Origin: Streptomyces sp. CB01249
Lineage (GTDB): Bacteria; Actinomycetota; Actinomycetes; Streptomycetales; Streptomycetaceae
Direction of reading: 5' to 3'
Assembly: GCF_001905735.1 (NCBI RefSeq)
Contig: NZ_LISW01000002.1
Coordinates: forward strand, 842,426 to 906,425
DNA: 64,000 bases
Positions 44,873 to 52,699 of this stretch are shown here, in pieces; position 1 is the first letter of the stretch; each line of letters begins with the position of its first letter. A program made the position numbers and the translations under genes. The notes beneath the pieces were generated by a model, which saw only the letters and a list, made by a program, of their open reading frames with translations, was not told where the DNA came from and ran no database searches.

Positions 44873-45625
44873 GTGGCTTTCGGTGAGCAGCCCGCCTATC
44901 TGCGCGTGGCGAGCGATCTGAGAGAGAAGATCGTCAACGGTTTGCTGCCGCCGCATACGCGCCTGCCGTCCCAGGCGCGCATCCGCGAGGAGTACGGGGT
45001 CTCGGACACCGTCGCGCTGGAGGCGCGCAAGGTCCTGATGGCGGAGGGCCTGGTCGAGGGCCGCTCCGGCTCGGGGACGTATGTGCGCGAGCGGCCGGTG
45101 CCCCGCATGGTCGAGCGCTCCGGCTTCCGGCCCGAGGCGGGCGCGGGTCCGTTCCGCCAGGAGCAGGCGGCGGACGGGGCGCGCGGCACCTGGGAGTCGC
45201 GCAGCGAGCAGGAGGGCGCGAGCTCCGAGATCGCCGCCCGGCTCGGGATCGAACCGGGCGACCGCGTCATGCGCACGCATTACGTGTTCCGGGAGGCGGG
45301 TGAGCCCGTGATGCTCTCCACCTCCTGGGAGCCCCTGGCCATCACGGGCCGAACGCCGGTGATGCTGCCGGAGGAGGGCCCGCTGGGCGGCTGCGGGGTG
45401 GTCGAGCGGATGGCCGCCATCGACGTGGTCGTGGACAACGTCGCCGAGCAGGTGGGCGCGCGCCCGGGGCTTGCGGAGGAGCTCCTGGCGCTGGGCGGGG
45501 TCCCCGGTCATGTGGTGATGGTGGTCGAGCGGACCTTCTACGCCTCGGGGCGGCCCGTCGAGACCGCCGACGTGGTGGTGCCGGCCGACCGCTACCGGGT
45601 GGGGTACCGGCTCCCCGTGAGGTGA
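44873..45625 (+). CDS. GntR/HutC family transcriptional regulator
   Basis: 250 residues. An N-terminal GntR winged HTH (YLRVASDLREKIVNGLLPPH, LPSQARIREEYGVSDTVALEARKVLM, GLVEGRSGSGTYV) is followed by a C-terminal UTRA ligand domain (ASSEIAARLGIEPGDRVMRT, ending with the HutC hallmark RTFYASGRPVETADVVVPADRY). DasR belongs to the same HutC/UTRA subfamily, and a DasR-like site lies in the divergent promoter region, so this protein may respond to an amino-sugar phosphate and control the chitinase or itself. Start GTG 44873 has GGGGAG six bases upstream; the frame from 44810 is less likely. Confidence 0.9.
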   Translation: MAFGEQPAYLRVASDLREKIVNGLLPPHTRLPSQARIREEYGVSDTVALEARKVLMAEGLVEGRSGSGTYVRERPVPRMVERSGFRPEAGAGPFRQEQAADGARGTWESRSEQEGASSEIAARLGIEPGDRVMRTHYVFREAGEPVMLSTSWEPLAITGRTPVMLPEEGPLGGCGVVERMAAIDVVVDNVAEQVGARPGLAEELLALGGVPGHVVMVVERTFYASGRPVETADVVVPADRYRVGYRLPVR

Positions 45626-45667
45626 CGCCCGGGCGGCCCGCCGCCGGATGTCCCGCTGCGACGCCCT

Positions 45668-45695
45668 GGGGGCGCACTCGCGAGAGTGCGCCCCC
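45668..45695 (+). terminator. hairpin terminator after the GntR gene
   Basis: A perfect 12-bp stem, GGGGGCGCACTC (45668-45679) and GAGTGCGCCCCC (45684-45695), with a GCGA loop. Confidence 0.85.
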
Positions 45696-45862
45696 GGGGC
45701 GTTGGTCCGTTCCTGGCCGGATCGGTACCTCTTTGTGTAAAGACGTATCCGTTGCGTGAAGGTCAGGCGTAGGCTCAGGCATATGCGTACCGGGGTTTCC
45801 TGGAGTTCCTTAGAAGCGTGCACATCGTTCAGGGGAGGGGCGCGATGCTCGGGAGAAACACG

Positions 45863-46045
45863 ATGAGTGACAGCGGTGCCGTGCTTTCCTGGCTGGTGAT
45901 ACGGCAGGACGACAACGGCAACCGCTACCGCGTGGGCAGGTACGCCACGCAGGGCGAGGCCCAGCGAGCGGCCGACAAGTTGCAGGACCGGGGGCACAAG
46001 CAGCTGTACTGGGTGGAGCGCATCGGGCAGGCCGCCCAGTCGTAA
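45863..46045 (+). CDS. small SPOR-like protein
   Basis: 60 residues. The sequence WLVIRQDDNGNRYRVGRYAT followed by GEAQRAADKLQDRGHKQLYW fits a minimal SPOR-like beta-alpha-beta-beta fold, although SPOR domains normally bind septal peptidoglycan from outside and this protein has no signal peptide. It is probably a small cytoplasmic protein conserved among Streptomyces. GGGAGAAACACG precedes ATG 45863; an upstream ATG at 45845 also has a GGGAGGGG site, so the true start is uncertain. It converges on the MATE gene with 18 bp between stops. Confidence 0.75.
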   Translation: MSDSGAVLSWLVIRQDDNGNRYRVGRYATQGEAQRAADKLQDRGHKQLYWVERIGQAAQS

Positions 46046-46063
46046 GGAGTGCGGCGCACGGTG

Positions 46064-47371
46064 CTAGTGCGCCGTGCGCCGGTACAGGGGTGCGAGGGCG
46101 GCGCACTGCGCCGCCATCGAGAGGCCCATGGCCAGGCAGATGCCCGGCAGCCCCCACCCCGACATGCCGTACGCCAGCGCGAGTTGGACGGCGACCCCGC
46201 AGGCGGTGACGCGGGCGAGCGCCGGACTCGCGCCGCTGCCCTCGAAGACGCCGCCGAGCGCGATGAAGCAGGCCAGCAACAGCAGATACGGGCCCGCGCA
46301 GCGCAGATAGAGCGCCCCGGCCCCGGCCACCGCCCCCTCGCTGCCGAACGCCCGCATGATCCAGGGCGCGCCCGCGAGGAGCACGGCCGCGGCCGTGAGG
46401 CCGAGCGCCGAGGCCACCAGCAGCGCCTGCCGCCCGATGGCCCGCCGCGCGTCGCGCCCGGCGCCGAGCAGATGGGCGGTGCGGATGGCGGCGGCCTGGC
46501 GCACCGCGTAGAACGCCATCGTCGCGACGTACATCGCCTTGGTCGCGATCCCGTACGCGGCGACCTCGTCCACGCCGATCCGGGCGACGACCGCGACGAG
46601 CGCGAGCGCGCCCGTCATCCGCGCGACGAAGTCGGCCGACATGGGCAGCCCCGTGGCGGCGGTCCCGCGCGCGTCCGCGGCGAGGCTCCCGCGTACGCGC
46701 CCCGCACCGGTCGCGGTGGCCCGCCGCAGCACACCGTTGCGCCGCAGCGCCACCAGGCCGCAGGCGAGCGCGGCGGTCCGGCCCAGCACCGTGGCGATCG
46801 CCGCGCCGCGCACCCCCAGCCCGAACCCCAGGATGAGCAGCGGGTCCAGACCGAGGATCAGTCCGTTCGCGAGGACCGCCAGCCGCATCGGGGTGCGGGT
46901 GTCGCCCGCGCCCTTCAGGATGCCGTCGACCACGTTCGTCGCGAAGAACACCGCGATGCCCGGCAGCGCGATCGCGAAGTAGCCGGTGGCCAGGGCCGCC
47001 GCGCCGCCGTCACCGGCCCCGAGGACGAGCCGGGCCAGCGGCTCGCGGCAGAGGTGGCCGCCCACCGCGACCACCGGCGTGACCAGGGCCCACAGCGCCC
47101 ACCCGCCGCGCACCGCCGAGCGCAGCGCCGCCGGATCGTCCGCGCCCCTGGCCCGCGCGACGAGCACCGTCGTACCCGAGCCGGCCACCAGGATGACGCC
47201 GAGCAGCAGGTTCTCGACGTTGGTGGCGGCGGCCACCGCGGCGACCGCCGCCCCGCCCAGCCGGGCCACCCAGACCATGTTGATGATCCCGGCCGTGACC
47301 CCCGCCAAGAGCTCGAAGTAGACCGGATACGCGAGTACCACCAGCGTGCGCCGGTGCTCCGCCGCTTCCAT
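46064..47371 (-). CDS. MATE family efflux transporter
   Basis: 435 residues with about 12 transmembrane helices in two similar halves. MATE features are LVVLAYPVYFELLAGVTAGI at the N terminus, VVDGILKGAGDTRTPMRLA between helices 4 and 5, and its counterpart in the second half, CFIALGGVFEGSGASPALAR. It should export a cationic drug or metabolite with Na+ or H+ entry. ATG 47371 is preceded by GAGGGGG. It is divergent from the PadR-NUDIX gene; a 39-bp palindrome begins just upstream of its RBS, implying repression by the PadR domain protein. Confidence 0.93.
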   Translation of the reverse strand: MEAAEHRRTLVVLAYPVYFELLAGVTAGIINMVWVARLGGAAVAAVAAATNVENLLLGVILVAGSGTTVLVARARGADDPAALRSAVRGGWALWALVTPVVAVGGHLCREPLARLVLGAGDGGAAALATGYFAIALPGIAVFFATNVVDGILKGAGDTRTPMRLAVLANGLILGLDPLLILGFGLGVRGAAIATVLGRTAALACGLVALRRNGVLRRATATGAGRVRGSLAADARGTAATGLPMSADFVARMTGALALVAVVARIGVDEVAAYGIATKAMYVATMAFYAVRQAAAIRTAHLLGAGRDARRAIGRQALLVASALGLTAAAVLLAGAPWIMRAFGSEGAVAGAGALYLRCAGPYLLLLACFIALGGVFEGSGASPALARVTACGVAVQLALAYGMSGWGLPGICLAMGLSMAAQCAALAPLYRRTAH

Positions 47372-47381
47372 GACCGCCCCC

Positions 47382-47420
47382 TCTTTCCGCTGTACCTCGA
47401 ATCGAGGTACAGCGGAAAGA
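47382..47420. promoter_or_regulatory. 39-bp palindrome between MATE and PadR-NUDIX genes
   Basis: TCTTTCCGCTGTACCTCGA (47382-47400) is repeated as its exact complement at 47402-47420, with one base between. Perfect 19-bp arms in a divergent regulator/exporter promoter make a strong operator candidate. In the MATE transcript it would form a hairpin next to the RBS. Confidence 0.8.
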
Positions 47421-47482
47421 GATAACATGAGGGCGCCGGACGGGCAAGCGGATGACGACGGACGCGGTAAGGAGCTCGACGC

Positions 47483-48412
47483 GTGCTGGAACTGTCGATT
47501 CTGGGATTCCTCTTCGAGGAGCCCCTGCACGGATACGAGCTGAAGGCCCGCATCCAGGCCCTCAGCGGCCATATCCGCCCGGTCAGTGACGGGGCGCTCT
47601 ATCCGGCCATTTCCCGGCTGGTGAAGGCGGGCCTGGTCGACCAGCGCACCGAGCCCGGCACAGGAGCCGCGCTCCGCCGGGTCCTCTCCCTCACCGAGGC
47701 CGGACGCGAGGAGCTGTACGCCCGGCTCGGGCACCCCAAGGAGGCCGAAATCACCGACGGGCAGCGCTTCTTCACGCTGCTCGCGTTCCTGCACCACCTT
47801 CCGGACCGCGCCGGACAGGCGGCGGTCCTGCGCAGGCGGCAGGCGTTCCTCGACGTCCCGGCGAGCTTCTTCTACCGGGACGGCGAGCCGGTGCGGGCAG
47901 AGGAGGCGCCCACGCTCTTCCGGCAGGGCATGCTGCGCATCGCCCGCGCCACGGGCGCCGAGGAGAGGAAGTGGCTGGCCGAGGCGATCGGCGAACTGGA
48001 GGGCGGGGACGCGCAGGTGCTGATCGACACGGTGGCGTGGGTGCGGATCGAGGAGGGCCGCATCCTGTGCGCCCGCCCGCGCGGCAAGGACGTCTTCTAC
48101 ATCCCGGGCGGCAAGCGGGAGGGAGCCGAGAGCGACCTCGACACCCTCGTGCGCGAGATCGAGGAGGAGCTGACGGTCCGTATCGACGCGGAGTCCGTCG
48201 CGCACGTGGGGACGTACGAAGCCGGCGGACCCGGCCTGCCGGACGGCGCGGTGGTCCGGATGGCCTGCTACACCGCCGGGTTCAGCGGTGAGCTGAGGGC
48301 CAGCAGCGAGATCGAGGACGTGGCGTGGTTCTCGTACGCCGACCGCGACCGGGTACCGCCCGTCGACCAGCTGCTGTTCGACGACCTCAGGGCATCGGGC
48401 GACCTGGCCTGA
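47483..48412 (+). CDS. PadR-family regulator fused to a NUDIX hydrolase domain
   Basis: 309 residues. Residues 1-90 are a PadR winged HTH (LELSILGFLFEEPLHGYELK, GALYPAISRLVKAGLVDQR, VLSLTEAGREEL) and 90-175 a helical extension. From about 178 a NUDIX fold follows (DTVAWVRIEEGRILCARPRG, then YIPGGKREGAESDLDTLVRE and IEEELTV). The Nudix box G-x5-E-x7-REUxEExGU is kept except that Thr replaces the last Gly. The frame is continuous with no stop or shift. In other Streptomyces I recall the NUDIX part as a separate protein. It likely regulates the divergent MATE gene. GTG/ATG choice: GTG at 47483 with GGAG in the leader. Confidence 0.85.
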   Translation: MLELSILGFLFEEPLHGYELKARIQALSGHIRPVSDGALYPAISRLVKAGLVDQRTEPGTGAALRRVLSLTEAGREELYARLGHPKEAEITDGQRFFTLLAFLHHLPDRAGQAAVLRRRQAFLDVPASFFYRDGEPVRAEEAPTLFRQGMLRIARATGAEERKWLAEAIGELEGGDAQVLIDTVAWVRIEEGRILCARPRGKDVFYIPGGKREGAESDLDTLVREIEEELTVRIDAESVAHVGTYEAGGPGLPDGAVVRMACYTAGFSGELRASSEIEDVAWFSYADRDRVPPVDQLLFDDLRASGDLA

Positions 48413-48462
48413 GTCCGGCGCGAGGGGCCCGGGTCCGGCGCGAGGGGCCCGGGTCCGGCGCG
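48413..48462. repeat. 20-bp tandem repeat, about 2.5 copies
   Basis: GTCCGGCGCGAGGGGCCCGG is repeated in tandem directly after the PadR-NUDIX stop (starts at 48413, 48433 and a partial third at 48453). Non-coding; it may slow or end transcription. Confidence 0.8.
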
Positions 48463-48653
48463 CGGATCATGGTGCGGCGCGTGGCGCCGAGGCGTGTGCG
48501 CCCCCGCTTCCCGGGCACTCGTACGTGCGCGCCGCCGTACACCCGTACGCCCTGCGTGTCGAGCCCGGCGGTATTTGCTCATGATGATCGGGTATGTGCT
48601 GTTTGCCCCGCGCGGACAGGGCGTCACCGTTGCCGGCTCTGGGAGTGATCGGC

Positions 48654-49073
48654 GTGACCGATACCGAAGGCGATCGAGCCGAGTGGAGTTTTCCCGCTGT
48701 CCCCGGTGCCGTGCGCACCGCCCGGCACGCCGTCCAGGACACCCTGCGCGGCTGGGGGCTCGACGCCGCCGTCGGTGACGAGGCGATCCTGCTGGTCAGC
48801 GAGCTGGTCACCAACTCCATGCGCTACACGACCGGCCCCATCGGGGTGCGGCTGCTGCGTCCCCGTCCGGACGGGGACCACTCCACCGCCCACGCCGGTC
48901 TCCTCGTGGAAGTCTCCGATCCCCTCCCCGACCCACCCACCGAACGTACGGCGGGACCCGACGACGAGAGCGGCCGGGGACTGCAGCTCGTGGCCTGTGC
49001 GGCCCGGCGCTGGGGGACCCGGCGGGGAAAGAGCGGCAAGACGGTGTGGTTCGAGCTGGCTCTGCCTGGTTAG
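48654..49073 (+). CDS. anti-sigma-type ATP-binding (HATPase) protein
   Basis: About 139 residues, a single HATPase_c_2 domain like RsbW/SpoIIAB. The N box is LLVSELVTNSMRYTT and the G box region DDESGRGLQLVACAARRWGT, followed by GKSGKTVWFEL. Such kinases phosphorylate anti-anti-sigma proteins or bind sigma factors. GTG 48654 has GGGAG eight bases upstream; GTG 48645 or ATG 48594 would lengthen the N terminus. It is 161 bp upstream of a PAS-GAF-SpoIIE phosphatase that has its own HATPase of the same subtype; the two may act on the same partner-switch. Confidence 0.88.
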   Translation: MTDTEGDRAEWSFPAVPGAVRTARHAVQDTLRGWGLDAAVGDEAILLVSELVTNSMRYTTGPIGVRLLRPRPDGDHSTAHAGLLVEVSDPLPDPPTERTAGPDDESGRGLQLVACAARRWGTRRGKSGKTVWFELALPG

Positions 49074-49234
49074 GAGTGAGGTGGGACGCACAGCGATCAC
49101 CGGAGGTCGGGGCCGAACCTGGCTGAAAGGGACTGAGACCGTGCTGTGATCGTGAACGCCGTGCCGGACGGGGCCGTAGTGCTGAATACTGCGGGCATGA
49201 CCGGTCCGGTGTGTGAGCTGGAGGGGACGGTCGC

Positions 49235-51832
49235 GTGAGCGAAATACCTGGGACAGCAGGCGACGTCGTGTGGCAGAGCAGCCCGCCCGGCTCGATCTAC
49301 GACTACATCAGAGTCGCCTCCTTCTCGATCGGGCCCGACGGGCTGATCGAGCAGTGGAGCCGCCGGGCCGCCGGTCTCTTCGGCGTGGCCGCCCACGAGG
49401 CCGTGGGCAAGGACCCGGTCGAGGCGTTCCTGCCCGGCGAGGTCCGCCGCGAGGGCCACCGCCGCGTCGGCGAGGTGCTCGACGGCAAGGAGTGGACGGG
49501 TCTCGTCCCCTTCCGGATGCCCGGCGAGGACGGGGCGCACGGGCTCGCCGAGATCTATGTGATGCCCAGTGAGACGGCCACCGGCGAACGGGCGGCGGTC
49601 TGCATCGTCGTGGACGTCCGCGCCCTGCGCCGCATTGAGACGGACCTCGCCGCCTCGCAGGCGATTTTCGGCCAATCTCCTTTCGGCTTCGTCCTGTTCG
49701 GCACCGACCTCACCGTCGTCCGGGCCAACGAGCGCTTCGCCACCGTCTTCGGCGGCCGCGCCGACGACCACCGGGGCCGCACCGTCGGCGACTACCTCAC
49801 CGGCGCCGACGCCGACCGCCTGACCGCGACCCTCGAACGGGTCCTGGAGACGGGCAACTCCGTCACCGACCTCCAGCTCGTCGGCACGGCCCCCGGCGAC
49901 ACCGAGCGCCGCCACTGGTCGATCAACCTCTACCGGGTGCACAGCGGATCGGGCCGCCCCATCGGCATCGCCGGACTCGCCACCGACGTGACTCGGCGTC
50001 ACACCGCCGCCCGCGAGGCCGCCAGCGCCCGCCGCAACCTCGCCCTGCTCAACGAGGCCAGCGCCCGCATCGGCAACTCCCTGGACCTGGAGACCACCGC
50101 CCGCGAACTCCTCGACGTCGCCGTCCCGGTCTTCTGCGACCTGGCCTCCGTCGACCTCTACCAGGCCCTGCTCACCGGCGACGAGGCGGCGCCCGGCGGC
50201 TGGAGCCCGCTCGGCGCGGAGGCGGTCGGCGGCTCCGCCGAACTGCGCCGCGTCGCCTTCGCCAGCGCCGTGTCCGACGCCCTGCCCCACCCGGCCCCCG
50301 GCGCCTCCGACTCCGGCCCGCCGGGCGGCGGCGCCGCGCCCCCCGCCCTCGGCGCCGTCCACCGCTACCCCTTCGGCTCGCCCAGCGCCGTCGCCCTGCG
50401 CACCGGCCGCATCGAGGACGTGCCGGGCGACGACCGGGGCTTCGTCCAGTCCACGCTGGCCGTGCCGATGGTCGCCCACGACACCGTGGTGGGCCTCGTC
50501 CGCTTCTCCCGTACGAAGGGCAGCGAGCCGTTCGACGCCCGGGACCGGGCCCTCGCGACCGAGCTGGCCGCCCGCGCCGCCGTCTGCATCGACAACGCCC
50601 GCCTCTACCGCCGCGAGCACGAACGTGCCCTGATCCTCCAGCGCAGCCTGCTGCCCCCCGGCGACCCGGAGGCCGCCGGGCTCGACATCGCGTGTCGCTA
50701 CCTCCCCGGCAACACCGCCAACGAGGTCGGCGGCGACTGGTTCGACGTGATCGAGCTGCCCGGACACCGCACCGCGCTCGTCGTCGGCGACGTGATGGGG
50801 CGCGGCCTGCGCGCCGCCGTGGCCATGGGCGAACTGCGCACCGCCGTGCGCACCCTGGCCCTCCTCGACCTGGAACCCGCCGAGGTGCTGTCCGCCCTGG
50901 ACGAGGTCGCCCGGGGCCTCGGCGCCCCCGGAGCCGCTTCCGCCTCCGGCGGCGGGGGCGCCCAGTGGCCCGCCCGCGCCGCGCACAAGTCCCGCGAGGC
51001 GGACCTCGCCGAGGTGTATCTGGCGACCTGCGTCTACGCGGTCTACGACCCGGTCACCCGGCGCTGCACCTTCGCCAACGCGGGCCATCTGCCGCCCGTC
51101 GTGGTCGAGCCGGGCGAGGCCGCGCTGCTCCTCGACGTACCGCCCGGGATGCCGCTGGGCGTCGGCGGCGAACCGTTCGAGGAGGTCGAGGTCGAGCTGA
51201 AGGAGGGCGCGCTCCTCGCCCTCTACACCGACGGCCTGGTCGAATCGCGCGACCACCCGCTGGACGAGGGCCTGGCCGCCCTCCGCAAGGCCCTGGTCGA
51301 ACCGGCCCAGCCGCTGGAGGACGTCTGCGACCGGGTCCTCGGCTCGCTGCACACCCGGCACGGCGAGGACGACATCGCACTCCTGATGGCCCGTATCCAG
51401 GGCCTGCCCACCGAGGCCGTCGGCGACTGGCGGCTGCCCCGCGAGCCCCGCTCGGTGGGCCGCGCCCGCGAACTGGCCCGGGGCCAGCTCACCAGCTGGG
51501 GCCTCGATGACCTGGTCGACACCACGGAACTGCTGGTCAGCGAGCTGGTGACCAACGCCCTGCGCTACGGCGAGGGCGAGATCCGGCTCCGCCTGCTGCG
51601 CGACCGCACCCTCGTCTGCGAGGTGTGGGACGCCGGTCTCGTCCAGCCGAGGCGCCGGCGCGCCCGCGACACGGACGAGGGCGGCCGGGGCCTCCAGCTG
51701 GTGGGGCTGCTCAGCGCGGCCTGGGGGGCGCGGCGGACGCCGCGCGGCAAGACCGTCTGGTTCGAACTGCCGCTGCCCGACGGCCGGCCGCCCGCCGAGC
51801 GCTCGGTGGAGGAGCTGCTCAGCATGTTCTGA
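49235..51832 (+). CDS. PAS-GAF-SpoIIE phosphatase with C-terminal HATPase
   Basis: 865 residues. Two PAS domains (about 25-125 and 135-250; IYDYIRVASFSIGPDGLIEQW, then FGQSPFGFVLFGTDLTVVRA), a GAF domain (about 265-445), the SpoIIE/PP2C phosphatase (about 485-715; EVGGDWFDVIELPGH with VVGDVMGRGLRAAVAMGELR and GMPLGVGGEPFEEV), and a HATPase module (about 730-855; LLVSELVTNALRYGEGEIRL, TDEGGRGLQLVGLLSAAWG). Signals sensed by PAS/GAF should set dephosphorylation of an anti-anti-sigma factor. GTG 49235 is preceded by GGAGGGG. It is paralogous to the gene at 570-2462 but with an added sensor region. Confidence 0.95.
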   Translation: MSEIPGTAGDVVWQSSPPGSIYDYIRVASFSIGPDGLIEQWSRRAAGLFGVAAHEAVGKDPVEAFLPGEVRREGHRRVGEVLDGKEWTGLVPFRMPGEDGAHGLAEIYVMPSETATGERAAVCIVVDVRALRRIETDLAASQAIFGQSPFGFVLFGTDLTVVRANERFATVFGGRADDHRGRTVGDYLTGADADRLTATLERVLETGNSVTDLQLVGTAPGDTERRHWSINLYRVHSGSGRPIGIAGLATDVTRRHTAAREAASARRNLALLNEASARIGNSLDLETTARELLDVAVPVFCDLASVDLYQALLTGDEAAPGGWSPLGAEAVGGSAELRRVAFASAVSDALPHPAPGASDSGPPGGGAAPPALGAVHRYPFGSPSAVALRTGRIEDVPGDDRGFVQSTLAVPMVAHDTVVGLVRFSRTKGSEPFDARDRALATELAARAAVCIDNARLYRREHERALILQRSLLPPGDPEAAGLDIACRYLPGNTANEVGGDWFDVIELPGHRTALVVGDVMGRGLRAAVAMGELRTAVRTLALLDLEPAEVLSALDEVARGLGAPGAASASGGGGAQWPARAAHKSREADLAEVYLATCVYAVYDPVTRRCTFANAGHLPPVVVEPGEAALLLDVPPGMPLGVGGEPFEEVEVELKEGALLALYTDGLVESRDHPLDEGLAALRKALVEPAQPLEDVCDRVLGSLHTRHGEDDIALLMARIQGLPTEAVGDWRLPREPRSVGRARELARGQLTSWGLDDLVDTTELLVSELVTNALRYGEGEIRLRLLRDRTLVCEVWDAGLVQPRRRRARDTDEGGRGLQLVGLLSAAWGARRTPRGKTVWFELPLPDGRPPAERSVEELLSMF

Positions 51833-51851
51833 GCAGCGGCCGGGGCGCGGC

Positions 51852-52565
51852 TCACTTCGTGGTCTTCAGCGCGGCGAGCCGGGCCTCCACCTCCGCGCTG
51901 TCGCCCAGGGCGTCCAGGTCCTCGAACTGCGCGTCCAGCGAGGAGGCCGCCAGCTCCTGCTTGCCCAGGGCCCGCGCCTCCTCGCGCCGCACCTTGTCCT
52001 CGAACCGGCCCAGTTCGCTGGTCGGGTCCAAGACGTCGATGTTCTTCACCGCGTCCATCATCTGGTTCTGCGCCTGCGCCGACTTGGCGCGCGCCACCAG
52101 CTCGTCCCGCTTGGCCTTCAGCTCAGAGAGCTTCGCCTTCATCTGGTCCAGGCCCGTCTTGAGCTTGTCGACCACCTCGGTCTGCGCCGCGATGGTCGGC
52201 TCGGCGGTCCTGGCCTCCTTCTCCGACTGCAGCTGCCGGCCCAGCGCGACCTTCGCCAGGTTGTCGAACTTGTCCGCCTCGGGGCCCGAGCCGCCCGCCC
52301 GCAGCTCGTCGGCCTTGCGGCTCGCGGCGAGCGCCTTGCCGCCCCACTCCCGCGCCGCCTCCACGTCCTCCACGTGGTCCTGCTCCATGAGGCGCAGATT
52401 GCCGATGGTGGCGGCCACCGCCTGCTCGGCCTCGGCGATGTTGTTCGTGTAGTCGCGGATCAGCTGGTCCAGCATCTTCTGCGGATCCTCGGCCTGGTCG
52501 AGCAGGGCATTGATGTTGGCCTTCGCCAGCTGGGTGACACGGCCGAGAATGGTCTGCTTGCTCAT
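51852..52565 (-). CDS. pspA: PspA/IM30 family protein
   Basis: 237 residues, mostly helical coiled coil: ILGRVTQLAKANINALLDQA with an amphipathic N terminus, DPQKMLDQLIRDYTNNIAEA, and Lys/Glu-rich heptads to SLDAQFEDLDALG. PspA/Vipp1 proteins polymerise on the inner membrane and protect it during envelope stress. AGGAGAGGCCCC precedes ATG 52565. It is downstream of a TPM-domain gene on the same strand, a pairing I recall as common in Streptomyces, and convergent with the SpoIIE phosphatase. Confidence 0.95.
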   Translation of the reverse strand: MSKQTILGRVTQLAKANINALLDQAEDPQKMLDQLIRDYTNNIAEAEQAVAATIGNLRLMEQDHVEDVEAAREWGGKALAASRKADELRAGGSGPEADKFDNLAKVALGRQLQSEKEARTAEPTIAAQTEVVDKLKTGLDQMKAKLSELKAKRDELVARAKSAQAQNQMMDAVKNIDVLDPTSELGRFEDKVRREEARALGKQELAASSLDAQFEDLDALGDSAEVEARLAALKTTK

Positions 52566-52604
52566 GGGGCCTCTCCTGTCGGGTGGTGCCGTTCGTGGGG
52601 TTAC

Positions 52605-52694
52605 GCGTACGGGGTACGGAAAGCCGACGGTGCGTACGCCTACGGGGTACGGAAGGCTGCCGGTGACTGCGCGTACGGAGGTACGGGAAGCTCC
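52605..52694. repeat. three degenerate ~27-bp direct repeats upstream of pspA
   Basis: Units start near 52605 (GCGTACGGGGTACGGAAAGC), 52638 (GCCTACGGGGTACGGAAGGC) and 52670 (GCGTACGGAGGTACGGGAAG), spaced about 33 bp. They lie between pspA and the TPM gene and may bind a regulator or be decayed repeats. Confidence 0.6.
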
Positions 52695-52699
52695 CCGCG

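Noticed and set aside
48413..48462. CRISPR array
   Set aside because: The repeats are in direct tandem with no spacers and no cas genes occur in the window.
49097..51361. A 754-codon minus-strand frame opposite the PAS-GAF-SpoIIE gene
   Set aside because: Gly/Val/Asp-rich antisense shadow; the sense strand encodes intact domains.
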